Shown here one piece after another: positions 45,700 through 58,019 of a stretch of 64,000 bases of DNA. The DNA lies in contig JACONQ010000021.1 of assembly GCA_014281115.1 (NCBI GenBank), positions 1,116,001 through 1,180,000 of the forward strand, written 5' to 3'. The position numbers were made by a program, and so were the translations under genes. This DNA comes from Laburnicola sp. R22_1. Taxonomy: Eukaryota; Ascomycota; Dothideomycetes; Pleosporales; Didymosphaeriaceae. Within the stretch, counting starts at the first letter, position 1, and each line of letters starts with the position of its first letter. A model generated the notes under the pieces. It saw only the letters and a list, made by a program, of their open reading frames with translations. It had not been told where the DNA came from and searched no databases.

Positions 45700-48600
45700 G
45701 GCAAGATAGTATAAGTTCTTAAGCTATTTAAAGGCCTATAGTTAGTTATGCTAGTATACGTTACATTTTAAAAGCTAGCTATTAGGCTGCAAGCCTTAAT
45801 AGACACTAGTGCTAGCGCTTATAACCTTATCGCCTTAAAGTATATAAAGATAATACGAAAACTAAAAGTTAAGTTACTTTGCCTAAAAATACTAATTCCT
45901 CTTAAAAGCTTTATAGGAAAGAGAAGTGCAAAAGTAAATATCTATTTTATAGCCTAGCTTAATATTAACAGTTATAGTACTACTATATAGTTTATTTTTT
46001 ATAAAATAGGTAACTATAATCTTATTATTAGTAGAAATTTTTTTAAGCAAGCCAACTGCCTAGGTAACCCCTAGGACCGTCGCCTTTGTTGGCAACTTCG
46101 TCCTACCGCGGACTTTTCTCCAACCTAACCCCTCCTACTAGAAAGACGCTACTTAGTAAAATGGCCTACTTAAGTAGTAAGACTAAACTTGCCAAACAAC
46201 TCGCTTATTAAAAGCCAACTAGAGCGTCTCTAAAGAGATCTCTATTTAGCTTCCTAGTCCCACTATTTTAGTTATTAGAACTTACTTATAAACTTACTAG
46301 TTTCTAAGCTATAAGAACACTCTTAAAGATGATAGTAATGTTAAAGCTATAAAACTGCCTTCCTTAAATAAGGAGACACTAGACGCCTAGCTACCCTTTA
46401 GTCTCTCTACTCCTACTATATAAGAAGGCTATTACTTGGACTAGTCCCTAGAAATTATATAGTAGAATACGGATATTAACTCTACCCCTAGACCTAGAAA
46501 TAGTAATTTTGCTAAAGAAGCTAATTTATAGATTAGGTACCTCTTATAAGACTTAACTATTTAACTAGAACTACTCTAGCTAGAACAATCTAGGTTAGCC
46601 CCCTTCTACCCTACTAAATTGCTAACATAGAAAGAAAACCTATAGAAGATAAATAGTAAGTTATACGCAGCAGATCTACTAGATCTATAGAATCTAGCTA
46701 ATTTAGTGAAGCTTATTTAAGCCCCTATATAGGAATAACTATACGCTACTAGCTTTAATATTAGCATAGTAAGTGCCGTAGCCTTTGCTTTAAATAGCAG
46801 TTATTATTCTAAAATAATTCTTGGCTGTACTAGCCTCTATAAATTAGCCTAGCTTATTAAAGATTGCAAAAATAAGAAGCACGGCCTAGACAATAAGTCC
46901 TAAGCTAATCTACTCGCTAAGATAGAGTAAAAGCTCCCTTAGATAGGATACGCCAAAGTAAAGCCTACCTACTTTTCTAAAGAGGAGTCTAACGCCCTCC
47001 TACCCCCTTAACTAAATATTAATTATTATATTAACCTTATAAAAGACCTATCTAAGCTTACTACTTTGCCATTATATAGCATATCTTTAAAATACCTTAA
47101 GCTTCTTAAAGCCTATATTAACAATTATATTAAGCGTAGGTTTATTATCCCTAGTAACGCTAGCTTTGCTTTGCTAGTATAATTTACTAAAAAAATAGAT
47201 AATAGTTAATACTTTTATATTAACTACTACTAGCTTAACGCTATTACAAAAAAAAGACGTTATAGCTATTTTACATATTAAAAAGGTACTTATGCGCCTC
47301 TCTAAAGCAAGACTCTTTACTAAGCTTAATATTTGCTAAACGTTTTACTAAATCTAGCTTACTTTAGAGGCAAAAGCACTAACTACTTTTTAAACCTAGT
47401 ATAGTAATTATAAGTATAGAGTCTTACTATTTAGCCTCTATAATAGCCCTACTATGTTTTAGTAGTTTATTAATAGTATTCTAGACGAATATCTAGACAA
47501 CTTTTACATAATATATATTAACAATATTTTTATTTTTTAAAAATTCTTTTAAACACGAGAAACACGTTCGTAAAGTCCTTCTCTGCCTAAAAAAAAGCTA
47601 GCCTCTAGATATATCTTAAGAAATGCAAATTTGCTATAATAGAAACTAAGTTCTTAGGCTATATTATTAGTATAAAGGAAATTTGCAAGAACCCTACTAA
47701 AACTACTATAGTCTAGAAATAAAAAAAATTTATAATACTTAAGGCGTTGCAAAGCTTTTTAGGCTTTTGCAACTACTACTACTCTTTTCTTTCTTACTAT
47801 AGCTATATTATTTGCTTTCTTATTAAGCTTCTTAAAAATAGTGCCTTCTACACTTTTAGAAACGTAAAGCGCACTGCCTTTAAGTCTATAAAGTAACTTA
47901 TTGCTAGCGACGTCCTTATCTTTTAGTACTCTTTATTTTGGCCTACCTATATAGAAACTAACACTAGTATTAGAATTATTATAGGCTTGCTTAGTTAGCT
48001 ATAACTTAATAGTATCTAGCGTCTAGTTATATAGTACTCTAAGTCTATAAAGCCTTCTAAGCTAAATTATAATATTTATAATAAAGAAATACTCGTAGTT
48101 ATATAAAGTCTAGTAGAGTAGAAAGCGTAACTAATTAGTCTCTAGACTACTAAACCCTTTAACATTATTACTAATTATTAAGCCCTTAAATACTTTAGCA
48201 CTAAATATAAGCTTTCTCTATAGTAAGCTTATTCGTTTAAAAAGCTATTAAAATTCTATTATTAAATTACGTACTAGTCTAGCACCGCAAATATTATAAC
48301 TAACGCGCTATTTAAAAAATAAAATAAGCTAAAATTGTAAAAGGTAAAAGACTATAAGGTACGAATATAGTTCTTTCTTCTATAGCTCCTAAACGTTGCT
48401 AATACGCTACTTATAGCTATTGCAATTGCAAAAAAAAAAGTTAATTTAAGTCTAAAAGGGGCCTATTCTTATATACTTATTAATTGTTTACTATATACTA
48501 ATAGAATATACAAGATACTTAAACTACTCTAAAATGCTATCTATTTAGAATTATTAGGTTATAACCTTACTCCTTTTAGGTTGTTTCTCTATAAGGACTA

Positions 48601-49060
48601 TTTAGTAGTCCCTTCTATAAAGTTTCTCTAAACACATTTTATTTAAATAGTGTATACTTATTAGGTTACTACCTACTTAGGCCTATAAAAAATAATTTAG
48701 CTATTACGCTAGTTATATTACTAAAAGGCCATAAGTGCTAACGTTAATAAGTATATCTCTAATTGCAAGGACTGCTAGTAAAATAAGCCCCTACTTAATA
48801 GGAAGCTACGCTTACTATATCTACTTTCTATTCCTAAAAATATCTAGTAAGATGTCTTAATTAATTTTAAATTATTTCCTAAAGATAAGAAGGAGTATAA
48901 TAATGTAATAGTAATGTATTACCACCTATTTAAACATGCCTTTTTTATGCCCTACTTTAAAATAGTTATAGCTAAATAAACTACTAATTTCTATTATTAC
49001 TATATATTTAAAGTCTTTAGCCCCCTAATTAATTATTTCTAACTATGTGCGTTAAACTAT
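45700..49060 (+). pseudogene. Chromovirus 2 protease-RT-RNase H-integrase relic
   Basis: The protease block LIDTSASAYNLI lies near 45795-45830 (Gly to Ser in DTGAS), followed by YNLIISRNFF, equivalent to YDLIIGRNFF. In reverse transcriptase, RRFIIPSNASFA near 47140 leads to YINNIFIF near 47510-47535, with both catalytic Asp changed to Asn. RNase H runs to about 48350. The integrase zinc-binding domain ends in NCKDC near 48763-48777, followed by catalytic-core sequence to about 49060, where an insertion cuts the frame. Region 42731-45700 should contain gag but shows no clear motif. Confidence 0.82.
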
Positions 49061-50270
49061 CTATCTACGGTAGATTAACAAAGGCTTTTATCTTAAATAA
49101 TATAATAAAAAAAAGAAAAGCCCTCTACTTAGTAAATAAAAAGAGCGTAAAAGGTTAGTTACAAAAAAAGCGCATTTAAACTCGCTAAGCAAGTGTAAGC
49201 GAGCTTAGAGAGTTTTAGTGCGCATAGCTTCCATATGTAGTCTTTTATATATAAATTTATATACAAAGCTAACTTTACAAAAAGGCTATAGTTAGAACTT
49301 TAAAAGAGAGAGAAATAAAGCTTTAGCATAGCCACGCTGCAAGCTATCTATTTATTCCTTCTTCGCTATTCTAACTATTATAAACTTACTATTTAGATTA
49401 TTATAAATAATAAGTTATATTAATAGGTACGTACTATTCTTATAAATAGAATAAGAGTAATACGTACTAGAAACACATTCGTTGCTCTATTATCGCATTA
49501 AGGTTATCCTTAACAAATCTTTTACTATCTCTCTAGCTTCCTGCCCTACTATCTACTTAGGTAATAATAGTAACTCTACTAAAGTACTTGCTACTATAAA
49601 AAAGTATACACTAGTGTTTTATATAACTACTACCTAGGTAATTACGCAACCTACACTAGAGTTTTATTATATCTATTAGATTCTTAACGTTTATAGAGGT
49701 AGAAGTATTAATGTCTATAGAGACGGAAGCAACTTCTTAATAATCTATAAGGTAGTTCTTGTGTACTAATTAGGTTGGCAGCTAGTCTAATACGCAGAGA
49801 ATAAGATAATAACTAGATTTCTACTCTAGAGAACATAATTAATCTTACTTAGTTATAGAATCTAGTAGGAGAGGCACGAGAAGAATAATAAGGTCTTTGT
49901 TAACAAGCTCTAGTGTAGCGAAAGCGTTGCGTAAATCTATAAGATTCTTCTAGCCATTGCCGCTATGTTGGCTCTAAGCAAGTACACTACGTAGCAGCAT
50001 GCGAGCGCAAATAGCTAGCAATAGCAATAGCAATAATCTAGGTGATTTATACGGCGTAAATAAGCTTTGCGTTAGAGATAAGAGCTTATAGGATATTATT
50101 ATATAAGTAAGTTTAACGTTTAAACTATTATTGCGTTATTAAGTAGTGTTTAAGGTTAGTCTTTAATTAGAATTAGATACTATATATAAGTAGTAGTATA
50201 TATAACCTTTCATCTTAATCTACTTTAACCTTAAACTAAAAAAAGATTTAAAAAGGTGTTTGGCAAGCCG
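49061..50270. mobile_element. Insertion of about 1.2 kb in the chromovirus 2 integrase, carrying repeat copy B
   Basis: The integrase frame stops at about 49060 and resumes near 50280. The intervening DNA begins with CTATCTACGGTAG and the conserved ACAAAGGCTTTTATCTT core shared with copies at 5809 and 58115. I could not find a convincing inverted partner at the right end. The interior is AT-rich and stop-laden, with no recognisable protein. The host-frame interruption supports its being an insertion. The family is uncertain. Confidence 0.5.
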
Positions 50271-50279
50271 ACTATTTTT

Positions 50280-51165
50280 AACTATAGCCCCTAGTTTATT
50301 TTTACTTTCCTAGCCACTTTATATAAGCTTATAGGTATTAAGTAACTTTTTTTATAGCGTGGCACCTATAAACTAATAGCTAAACTAAAATTATAAACTA
50401 GTACCTTAACTAGCGTCTACGCCTATTTATTAACTTTTATTAAGATAATTAGTTTAATTTGCTGTCTAGCATAAACTAGGCCTAAGCTATCCTTCCCTAT
50501 AAAAGCACTAGAGCGTCCCCTTTTAAGATTAAGTTTAGGCACTAATTATACTTCTATTAGGACTAGTGTAAGTATACCTAGCTAGTTACTAAATCTTTAA
50601 ATAATATTTTTTTAAATAAGGCTAAGGCTTAAGTAGAAGCCTACGCTAAAGCCTACGAGTTTGTCTATAACCTTGCCTAAATAAAAATATTTATTGCCTG
50701 GATAAAATAATTAAAATAGACTAATAAATATAGGCGGGCTATTAATTTTAACATTAGAGACTATATTTTTGTTATCCTAAACGGTTTTATTACTAAACGC
50801 CTATTAGTTAAACTAGACTACTAAATAAAGGGACTATATCTAATTATAGGCAAGAAAGAGCACTTTTTTTTACTTAAACTCTCATAGTACATAAGAGTTT
50901 ACTTAGTGTTCTACGCTAGTAGGCTATAAAAGAACCTAAATAATCTCTTGCTAGGTTAACTACAACCTTAGAAACTACCTATTAAAATTAATACAGTTCT
51001 AAAGTAGCTAGTTTCTTGCATTTTTAATAGCAAAGTTAATTATAAAATACTAAAGTATTAGGCAGCGTAGAAAGAATATAACTCTAATCTAACTTACTAC
51101 CCCACTAATAACTTTATTAACTCTTCCCTACTAATTAAAGCCTACTATTAAGAGAACTCTAAATA
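50280..51165 (+). pseudogene. Chromovirus 2 integrase C-terminus with chromodomain relic
   Basis: The plus frame reads through the end of the integrase core (NFY*DN*FNLLSSIN, equivalent to the DNWxDLLPxxE region), a basic segment, then the GPF/Y-like region (KGLYLIIGKKEHFFLLKL). It ends in a chromodomain-like stretch near 50990-51165 (VNYKILKY, then AA*KEYNSNLTYYP, equivalent to YLVKWxGYxxxxxTWEP). Stops are TAA/TAG. The chromodomain assigns the element to the chromoviruses, which commonly target heterochromatin. Confidence 0.75.
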
Positions 51166-51169
51166 AGTA

Positions 51170-51317
51170 TGTAAAGGATCGAAAGTTAAGTTCGAAGAAA
51201 ATATGAAATTGAAGCTATTTTGTGTATATACGTGGGGGGCGAGCTTATATGGCGAGGTCCCGCGCTAGCGACGCGCTAGCGGGTACTGCCGAGGTAACGC
51301 CGAATTAATCCATCACA
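51170..51317. mobile_element. Un-RIPped 148-bp solo LTR, target duplication AGTA
   Basis: It begins TGTAAAGGATCG and ends CCATCACA, flanked by AGTA at 51166-51169 and 51318-51321 (AAGTA if the terminal A is shared). It is GC-balanced with CpG-rich motifs (GCGCTAGCG twice in 20 bases), in sharp contrast to the surrounding TpA-rich chromovirus. Size and TG...CA ends fit a solo LTR or TRIM remnant. It was inserted after its host was mutated, or escaped mutation. Confidence 0.78.
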
Positions 51318-51978
51318 AGTAGGCCTACCTAAATAGTTATCTATTTAGCTAGATGCTGCCCTCTATAATACCTTTTTAAAACCTATTCTTAAAGATAACG
51401 TCCTTATAAAGATAAAGTTAAAGCAACGTATTAAGCACGCTTAAATGCCTCTCGCTTTTTAGCAATTGCTCGCCCTTAGGCTATACCTACAGCGCCTCTT
51501 ACTTTTTAATACTAGTACGCCCTTAGACACGTGCACATAGCTAACTCCTAGCTGCCTTCTTACTACTAGTAGCCCCTATAGCTTTACAAACTATCTACTC
51601 TATATAAAAACTACCTAGTTAAATTAATATGTTTTTTTAATACTTTCCTATAGTACTAGAAAATCTTATATAATATAATTACGCCTACGCGCAACTAACG
51701 TGCTAGAAAATTTTTTAGTAACTATAATTTTATGTAGTGTTAGAGCTAAGAATACGCTCTACTACTAAAACGCTAAATGCTAAGCTTTAGTTTTTTACTA
51801 ACTAGTAACTCTACTTCTTAATATCTTATCTACCTTTTATCTAAATTAGACACAAAGACTACTATTAGATTCTACCTCTTTTTAGCCCTAAAAAAGTGCT
51901 AGGTATACTAGAAATTAGCTATAATGCCCTATTTTTAGTATTATTTCTTTCTATTTTATAGCTTTTAAAGAAGAGTTA

Positions 51979-52266
51979 TATAATAGCGGGTGCCTACCTC
52001 TCTATAAGTTATCCCTTATTACCTTTTCTTATTTTTTTTCTTTACCCCTATTGTGCCTTTTCCTCTTTAGAGGTACCTTTTCTAGTTAGTAGTAGCACAG
52101 CACTAGCGTAGAAATAGAGCGTTACCTCTGCCCTATATAAGGACTAAGCTCCTCTAACTCCTTCTTTGCCTACTGTCTTAGTATAGTCTTAATTTAACTA
52201 TCTCTTTTAACTATCCTAGCTAACCCTAAGAGGCTTGCCCTATTAGGCCTAGTACCCGGCCTTACA
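51979..52266 (+). repeat. 3' LTR of chromovirus 2
   Basis: This 288-bp repeat partner of 42441-42730 has a first TG mutated to TA and ends GGCCTTACA. It is preceded by a purine-rich tract (AAAGAAGAG). The AAAGG target duplication follows it. Confidence 0.9.
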
Positions 52267-52271
52267 AAAGG

Positions 52272-54000
52272 ACTTAGTAGTAAATCTAGCCATAATGCTA
52301 TACTATCTTAGTAAAGAGGCAATTGTTAGCAATAGGATAGTTAATAATAGGCTTCTAGAGAGTTGTAAGAGTAGTTTGCTAGAATAGATAAATAGCCTAA
52401 ATAAGAATTATTTTTTAGAGATTATGTGGGTATAGTTAACTGCCTAAAGAAGGCTACCTCTAAGAATGCTATTCTTTAATAAATTATAGAAGCTAAACGT
52501 AATAGTATATAAAGGCTTTCTACTAATATTATTTATAACTACTATATTAAGGTAAAGTTATAAAACTATATAGTTAAGAATAAACTAGTATATTATTGTA
52601 ATAGAATCTTTGTACTCTTTAATAAGAATATTTATATAGCTATTATATAATCTTACTATAAGTCTCTAGATACTAAATATACTAGCAAATGCAGCACCTA
52701 TTACAAAGTTAGCTAGTACTATTACTAGCTAGATATAACTAATATAGTTATCTAGTTTGCCTATAATTGTATTACCTACTAGCGCTTAAAGCTATTTAAA
52801 GAGTAGAAGTAGGGTTTACTCTACTCATTGCCTATTCTAAAGCGTTTTTAGAAGAATATTTCTATTAATTTTATTACGCCGCTACTAGAATATATGCGCG
52901 ATAGTATTACCTACTACTATATTACAGTTATTATTAATAGACTCTTAAAGCAATATAAGTATATTACACTTCTATTACTTAATATAAAAGTTATAGTTAA
53001 GACGTTTATTAAATATATCTAGTAGAAGAAGAAATTTCTAAACACTATTATTTCTAACCACGGCGCTTAGTTTACGTTCTATTTTTAAAAGAAGCTTTAT
53101 AGAAGTATTAGAACTAGACTTATGCTTACTACTACGTTTTATTTAAAGAGTAATAGCTAGATAGAAATTATAAATGCTATCTTAAAGGCGTACTTAGGCT
53201 GTTATATTAACTATATATAAAATAATTAGATCAACTAGCTGCCTATTACCTAGCTTATATTAAACTATAATGAAAATGTTTTTATAGGTATTACACTATT
53301 GCTTATAACTATGGGCTACCTTTTATAGTAAGAGTTTAAACCTATTAAGTCTATTATAGTAATTAAGTATTATAAGCAATTGTAGCTCAAGAACGCTTAG
53401 CAAATAGTTTAATAGGTTAAGAATATTATGCGTTTTATAAACGAGAATTTAGTCTAGACATAGTCTAAGATAAAATTTTACACTAATAAGGAACGCTAAC
53501 CTATACTAGCGTATAATATAGGGGATATAGTTTACCTTAACGCATATAATATACTAATGCTGCGTCCTAATAAGGATTTAGATATTAAGAACTTAAGACT
53601 ATTGTCTATTACTAAGGTCTTTAATAACTATACTTACTAGCTAAAGTTACTAATATATTATTATAACGTTTACTTTTAGTTTTACACCTAGCTACTATAT
53701 ACTACTTTCTATGCTACTTGCCTTCTTAATAAAAAAGACATAACTGTGCCTATCGTACCTATTATCCTACTAGAGAGATTATAGAATTATTATATAAACT
53801 CTATAGTAAATAGCCAGATTAATTGCTATTGCAAGAATTTTTTAATAGATAAAAAAATTACTTATATATAAAGTTTAGTATAAGAATTTCCTTAAATAAA
53901 ATACTAATCTTAAGTAATAGCCCTATATAAATATATTAGGTTGCAAAAAAGCTATTAAAGTATATTATAAAAATAATAATAGAAAGTCTAGTCTATATGC
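52272..54000 (+). pseudogene. Gypsy 1 integrase and chromodomain relic
   Basis: After chromovirus 2 the outer element resumes. The plus frame contains an integrase core (KKKFLNTIISNHGA, equivalent to the ISDRGPQF block, near 53030-53090; a block equivalent to HPxTDGQTE, eroded, near 53135). It continues through NAILKAYLGCYINY and ENVFIGITLLLITMGY to a GPF/Y-like region. It ends in NYYINSIVNSQINC and a chromodomain-like segment near 53780-53960. From 54000 to the LTR at 54410 nothing further is recognisable. Confidence 0.75.
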
Positions 54001-54409
54001 ACTATACAAGGACCTAGTATTATATAAAAATCTTATAGTAACGTACCTAAAAAATAATAGAGTAGAGGACTCTAAGCCCTTGGCCTCTATGTACGCACAC
54101 GCGTAGTATTAGAATATTTCTTAAGATAATATTATGCTGCAAAGCTGCTAGAATAGGCATGTAGAGCGCCTACTAACTAGCTCCTTTAAATAATTCTTTT
54201 AAGTAATACGTCTCTCTCTAGGCTACATCTAATAGAGACGCCTAGATTATCTTATTAGTCATAACTACTATAACGTATAGTAGAGGGGCGCTTACTTTAC
54301 TAGCTCGTGCTCTAGGAAAGGTTATCTTTTGTAGGCTATGTAGTTAACGCCTCTAGTATTTATTTATTTGCCTTGCTAGAGCTAAGGCTCTTAGAGAGAA
54401 GAGTAATAT

Positions 54410-54611
54410 TAGAGATTACTCACTAAATTAGCCATTGGCCATTAGACCCCTAGTTAGCCTAACGTTAATTTAGCTTTATATACTAATTCTAATTAGTTAG
54501 CACTAGTGTGTATTTCTTAGGGTCGCGGCTATATAGGCAATACGCGGCATCTAGTATCCTTATTATAGTAATTTAATCTATTCTACTATTAAGTCCAATT
54601 GCTCCCTTACA
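54410..54611 (+). repeat. 3' LTR of Gypsy 1, fully RIP-mutated
   Basis: This matches 31998-32209 through shared blocks such as GGCAATACGCGGCA, with differences that are overwhelmingly C to T and G to A relative to the 5' copy. It ends CTTACA, immediately followed by the palindromic element at 54616. It defines the right end of the outer Gypsy element. Confidence 0.8.
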
Positions 54612-54615
54612 CGGC

Positions 54616-55569
54616 CTAACTAAATAGCACCTTAACTTTAATACTATATAACTCTATTAATATAAGCTTAATTTAGGCTACGCTTATAGCTATAGTATTA
54701 CTAGGTCCTAAAAAAGAAATTAATTATATATAGATTGCAAAAACCTAATATATTTATATACATAATACATAGATTCGCGTAATATATGCCTTTTACTAAA
54801 AAGATTAAGGAAAATAAGTAACTCTATAGCTATATAACTCTTTAACTACTTTTCTTTTTAAAATCTTTCTTAACTAAAGTTATAGAGAAAGACTATCTCT
54901 ATAACCTTAGGATTTTAGTTTTTAATAATTATTATTTTTAAGAAAAAGTATAAAAGTACTAAAACTTAAGTCTCTAAAATTTAAAAATAATATTTTTTTA
55001 GAAGTATAGTATGCTACTTAGAGTATATTTTTATTAGGACTTCTTTTATAAAAAACTACCTAAGAAGATAAATTATCTTCCCTAATTTTTTATCTAAAAA
55101 GATAAAAAGTTAGTATAACTTTCTAGTTAGTAGTTTTATTAGAAAGAACCTAATATAAAATTTATTCTAAACAGTATACTATACTTCTAAAAAAATATTA
55201 TTTTTAAATTTTAGAGACTTTAGTTTTAGTACTTTTATGCTTTTTTCTTAAAACTAATTATTATTAAAAACTAAAATTCTAAAGTTATAGGGATAGTCTT
55301 TCTCTATAACTTTAGTTAAGAAAGCTTTTAAAAAAGTAGTTAAAGAGTTATATAGCTATAACGTTACTTATTTTTTTTATTTTTTTTAGTAAAAGGCGTA
55401 TATTGCGCAAATCTATATATTATGTGCATAAATATATTAGGTTTTTGCAATCTACGTGTAATTAATTTTTTCTTTAGGGCCTAGCAATACTATAGCTATA
55501 AGCGCAGCCTAAATTAAGCTTATATTAATAGAGTTATATAGTGCTAAAGTTAAAGTGCTATTTAGTTAG
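54616..55569. mobile_element. Palindromic foldback element of about 950 bp
   Basis: The two halves are reverse complements over about 430 bases each, around a centre near 55092 with a spacer of about 70 bases that is not well paired. The outer ends are CTAACTAAATAGCAC and GTGCTATTTAGTTAG. The arms differ mainly by C/T and G/A changes, with no protein frame. A partial, less mutated copy of the arm terminus is at 58902-58968. It fits a foldback or long-TIR MITE. It begins 4 bases after the Gypsy 1 LTR. Confidence 0.85.
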
Positions 55570-55699
55570 ACTGCGCGTTATACTATTATACGCGTTTTAC
55601 TATTAAGCTTAGTAGAAAATACTAAAATTAAAGTTTTAATTACGTAGCTATACTATTTATATAAAAATACTTTTATGCTTAGCCTAGTAGAAATAGTAG

Positions 55700-58019
55700 T
55701 TAGGCTATAATTTAGTTAATTATAAACACTACACTAGAAATAAAAAGATAGAGAGGGCTAGATATTTATATTTAATAGGTCTCTACACATATAAAAATTG
55801 TAAAAAGTAAAAAAGTAGATAACTAGGCAAGAAAAGTAACAAAGAAAGACCTACCGATAATATCTAGGCTTATACTACTATTAGCGCTAAAAAGGACTTA
55901 TGCCTTCTTACTAAGCACAAAATTAAATAAGCTATTACCCTATTTTAGTAGTTAATACAATATATTGCTTAATGTAACACCCTAATATTAGCGCGCTACT
56001 ATTAATTTGAGGCTATAGAGCTCTACACAAAAGCTTTTATTGCGAGATTTTCTAGAGTTATGGTCTTATAGAGCTGTAAATAATTACTAGCTAGTTAAAT
56101 TTTAAATATTTGCTTAGTGTTCTAATTATTTAGCCACTACGCAATACTAGCGTAAATTTCTTTCTTCTAGTAACTTTATAAGTAGCTTTTAAAGCTCTCT
56201 AACTTTCATTTTTAGCAATTTTAAGATAGATTTAAAGTTATTATTAAGTCTTGCGAGTCTATTAACATAGGCGTTACTTAGTAGCCTAATTAGCCTTCTT
56301 CTTAGTGCGCGCCTCCCTGGCTGCTATACACATAATACGCTTCTCTTATAGTAGATAAGCTTTTAGCCACCTATTTACTATCTAAATCTTCCTTTACTTA
56401 TTTTTTAGAGTTGTAATTGCTACTTTTTAGCTTCTTATTAGCGAAGAGAGTTGCGGGCCCTCTATACGCGGGTAGGTAACTAGAAAATAGCTTCTTTATG
56501 CCACTTATCTAACTACTTAAAAGGCAAAGTTCTACCCTTTGTTTAACGCTATTTCTAGTTTATAAGAGTTTCTTATAGCCCCTAATTTTATACTCTATAA
56601 GCTACTTTTATATAGAAATTAAGTGTATAGTATAACTTAGCTTCTTAGCCTTATTACCTCCCCCCCACCCCCCCTATATTAATAGTAGCCTTTAAAAACC
56701 AATTAATTTTACGCTAATCTAATGCGCTAAGTACTAAAGTAGAGCTCTTATGTAACCTCTACTCTAAAGACTTATCTTTATTAAATTAACTAAGACTAGG
56801 CGTAGGATTTAGTAGTAAGATACCTATACACTTAAAAGCTCTAGTAATTAATTACGGCGTAACTAATATTATCTAGACCCTCTAGAATAGTGTAAAGAAG
56901 TCTCTTTTAATAATGATTAACAGTCCCTAACTCTTATATAGGTATGCGGAGAGCTTATTAGAGTAGGTAGTAGAGAAAGACTTAAATATATAGATATTAA
57001 AAGGTTATAGTATATAAGTAGTGCAAGGAGAAAATATTATAAGAAGAATTTTATTTTAATTATAGTAGTTAATAAAATCTATTATAATATAAGATCTATG
57101 TCTATTATAAACTAGAAGTTAGTACTACTATTATGCCTTCTCTTTTATATAGCGATTAAACACCTATTTTAGCCACTAAAGCTCTGTCTTATTATTTAAA
57201 CTATCTAGAGGTTAATAGAGTAATAAAGACTTTATAGTGTTAAGAATTAATTTTCTCTATCTAGCTTAATTATAGAGTCTTAGTGTATATATATACAATA
57301 AGCAAAATTTACTCATAACTACTATTCTAGATAATTATCTTACTTAGCGACTCTTATATAGAGGCCTATTAAAAATTCTTTTTAACCTACTAGTAATACT
57401 AAGTAGAAAGCCTTTTTGTCTATATTATATATATGCTAAGGCTCTACGCTATATTTTACAATGTTCTAATATAGAAGCTTAAAGTAGAGCTTATATTTTG
57501 CCTCTAAATTAGCGTTATAGTAATTACTATTAAGCCTAGTTATCTATTATAAGATTAAGAAGTTAGGGTAACGTCTAATAAAGTAATTAATCTAGAATAT
57601 ACGAACGTCTAATTTTGTAATATAAGAAGTAAATTTCTATATTATCTACTATGTAGAAGAAAGATCTCGTTTAGTAAAACGTAAAATATATTATAGAAAG
57701 CTAATTTCTTATTATAGGCTAAGTAAATAGAGTATACTATTAGTAATAGCACGCGTCTATATAATGTATTAGTGCCTACACGTTAATATAGTAGGTACTA
57801 CACTAAACCTTTTACTATTTTTCTATATAAATATTTCTTTTGTAAACAAAGCTATATTCTATAGCTATACTATAGTAAAAGAAAATTTAGCTATAATTTT
57901 TTTATATACTAGCTTTGTAAGTACTATATATATATAAAAGTAGTCTACACTTATTTATTTAGCACTCTATAATTCTATTAGCTTATTATAAGCTATACTA
58001 ATAGTCTTTTTTTGTCATC
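55700..58019 (-). pseudogene. RIP-degraded pogo/Fot transposase relic
   Basis: Minus-strand reading from about 57900 gives the pogo catalytic region: a block equivalent to NGWSxxEIGLxWLKQVFDRYTK (WLKQVFNRYIKEKA near 57180), then LLVYNRHRSYINIEF (LLIVDGHxSHxNxEF with Asp to Asn) near 57110. Past 56900 it gives IIKRDFFTLF, equivalent to the ITKRDFFxLFWxAW C-terminal block. A Lys/Gln-rich coiled tail follows, down to about 56250. The element's right terminus is the repeat ending at 58115. The left terminus was not found. Region 55570-55700 is unassigned. Confidence 0.75.
56658..56675 (+). repeat. Poly-C tract in the pogo relic tail
   Basis: The sequence CTCCCCCCCACCCCCCC stands out in AT-rich sequence. 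On the minus strand it falls in the C-terminal tail of the transposase relic, where GGNGG-type Gly codons are plausible. Runs of G (no CpA context) are not RIP substrates, so its survival is expected. Confidence 0.6.

Larger units (their letters stand above)
42441..52266 (+). mobile_element. Ty3/Gypsy chromovirus 2, nested in Gypsy 1
   Basis: LTRs are at 42441-42730 and 51979-52266 (about 289 bp, TGTAATAG...GGCCTTACA). The 5-bp target duplication AAAGG is present on both sides (42436-42440 and 52267-52271). Each LTR carries a TATA box (CCCTATATAAGG). Internally on the plus strand there are protease, reverse transcriptase, RNase H, zinc-binding integrase and a C-terminal chromodomain. Total 9826 bp. 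Removing an insertion of about 1.2 kb and a 148-bp solo LTR leaves about 8.5 kb. Heavily RIP-mutated. Confidence 0.93.
31998..54611 (+). mobile_element. Ty3/Gypsy chromovirus 1, split by nested elements
   Basis: Direct LTRs of about 205 bp lie at 31998-32209 and 54410-54611. Between them, on the plus strand and in order, are a gag zinc knuckle, reverse transcriptase, RNase H, integrase and a chromodomain-like tail, all RIP-damaged. The body is interrupted by Copia (36132-41644), a GC-balanced island (about 41652-41916) and chromovirus 2 (42441-52266). Subtracting these leaves about 7 kb, a normal Gypsy size. I found no matching target duplication, so the exact outer ends are uncertain by a few bases. 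Confidence 0.85.
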
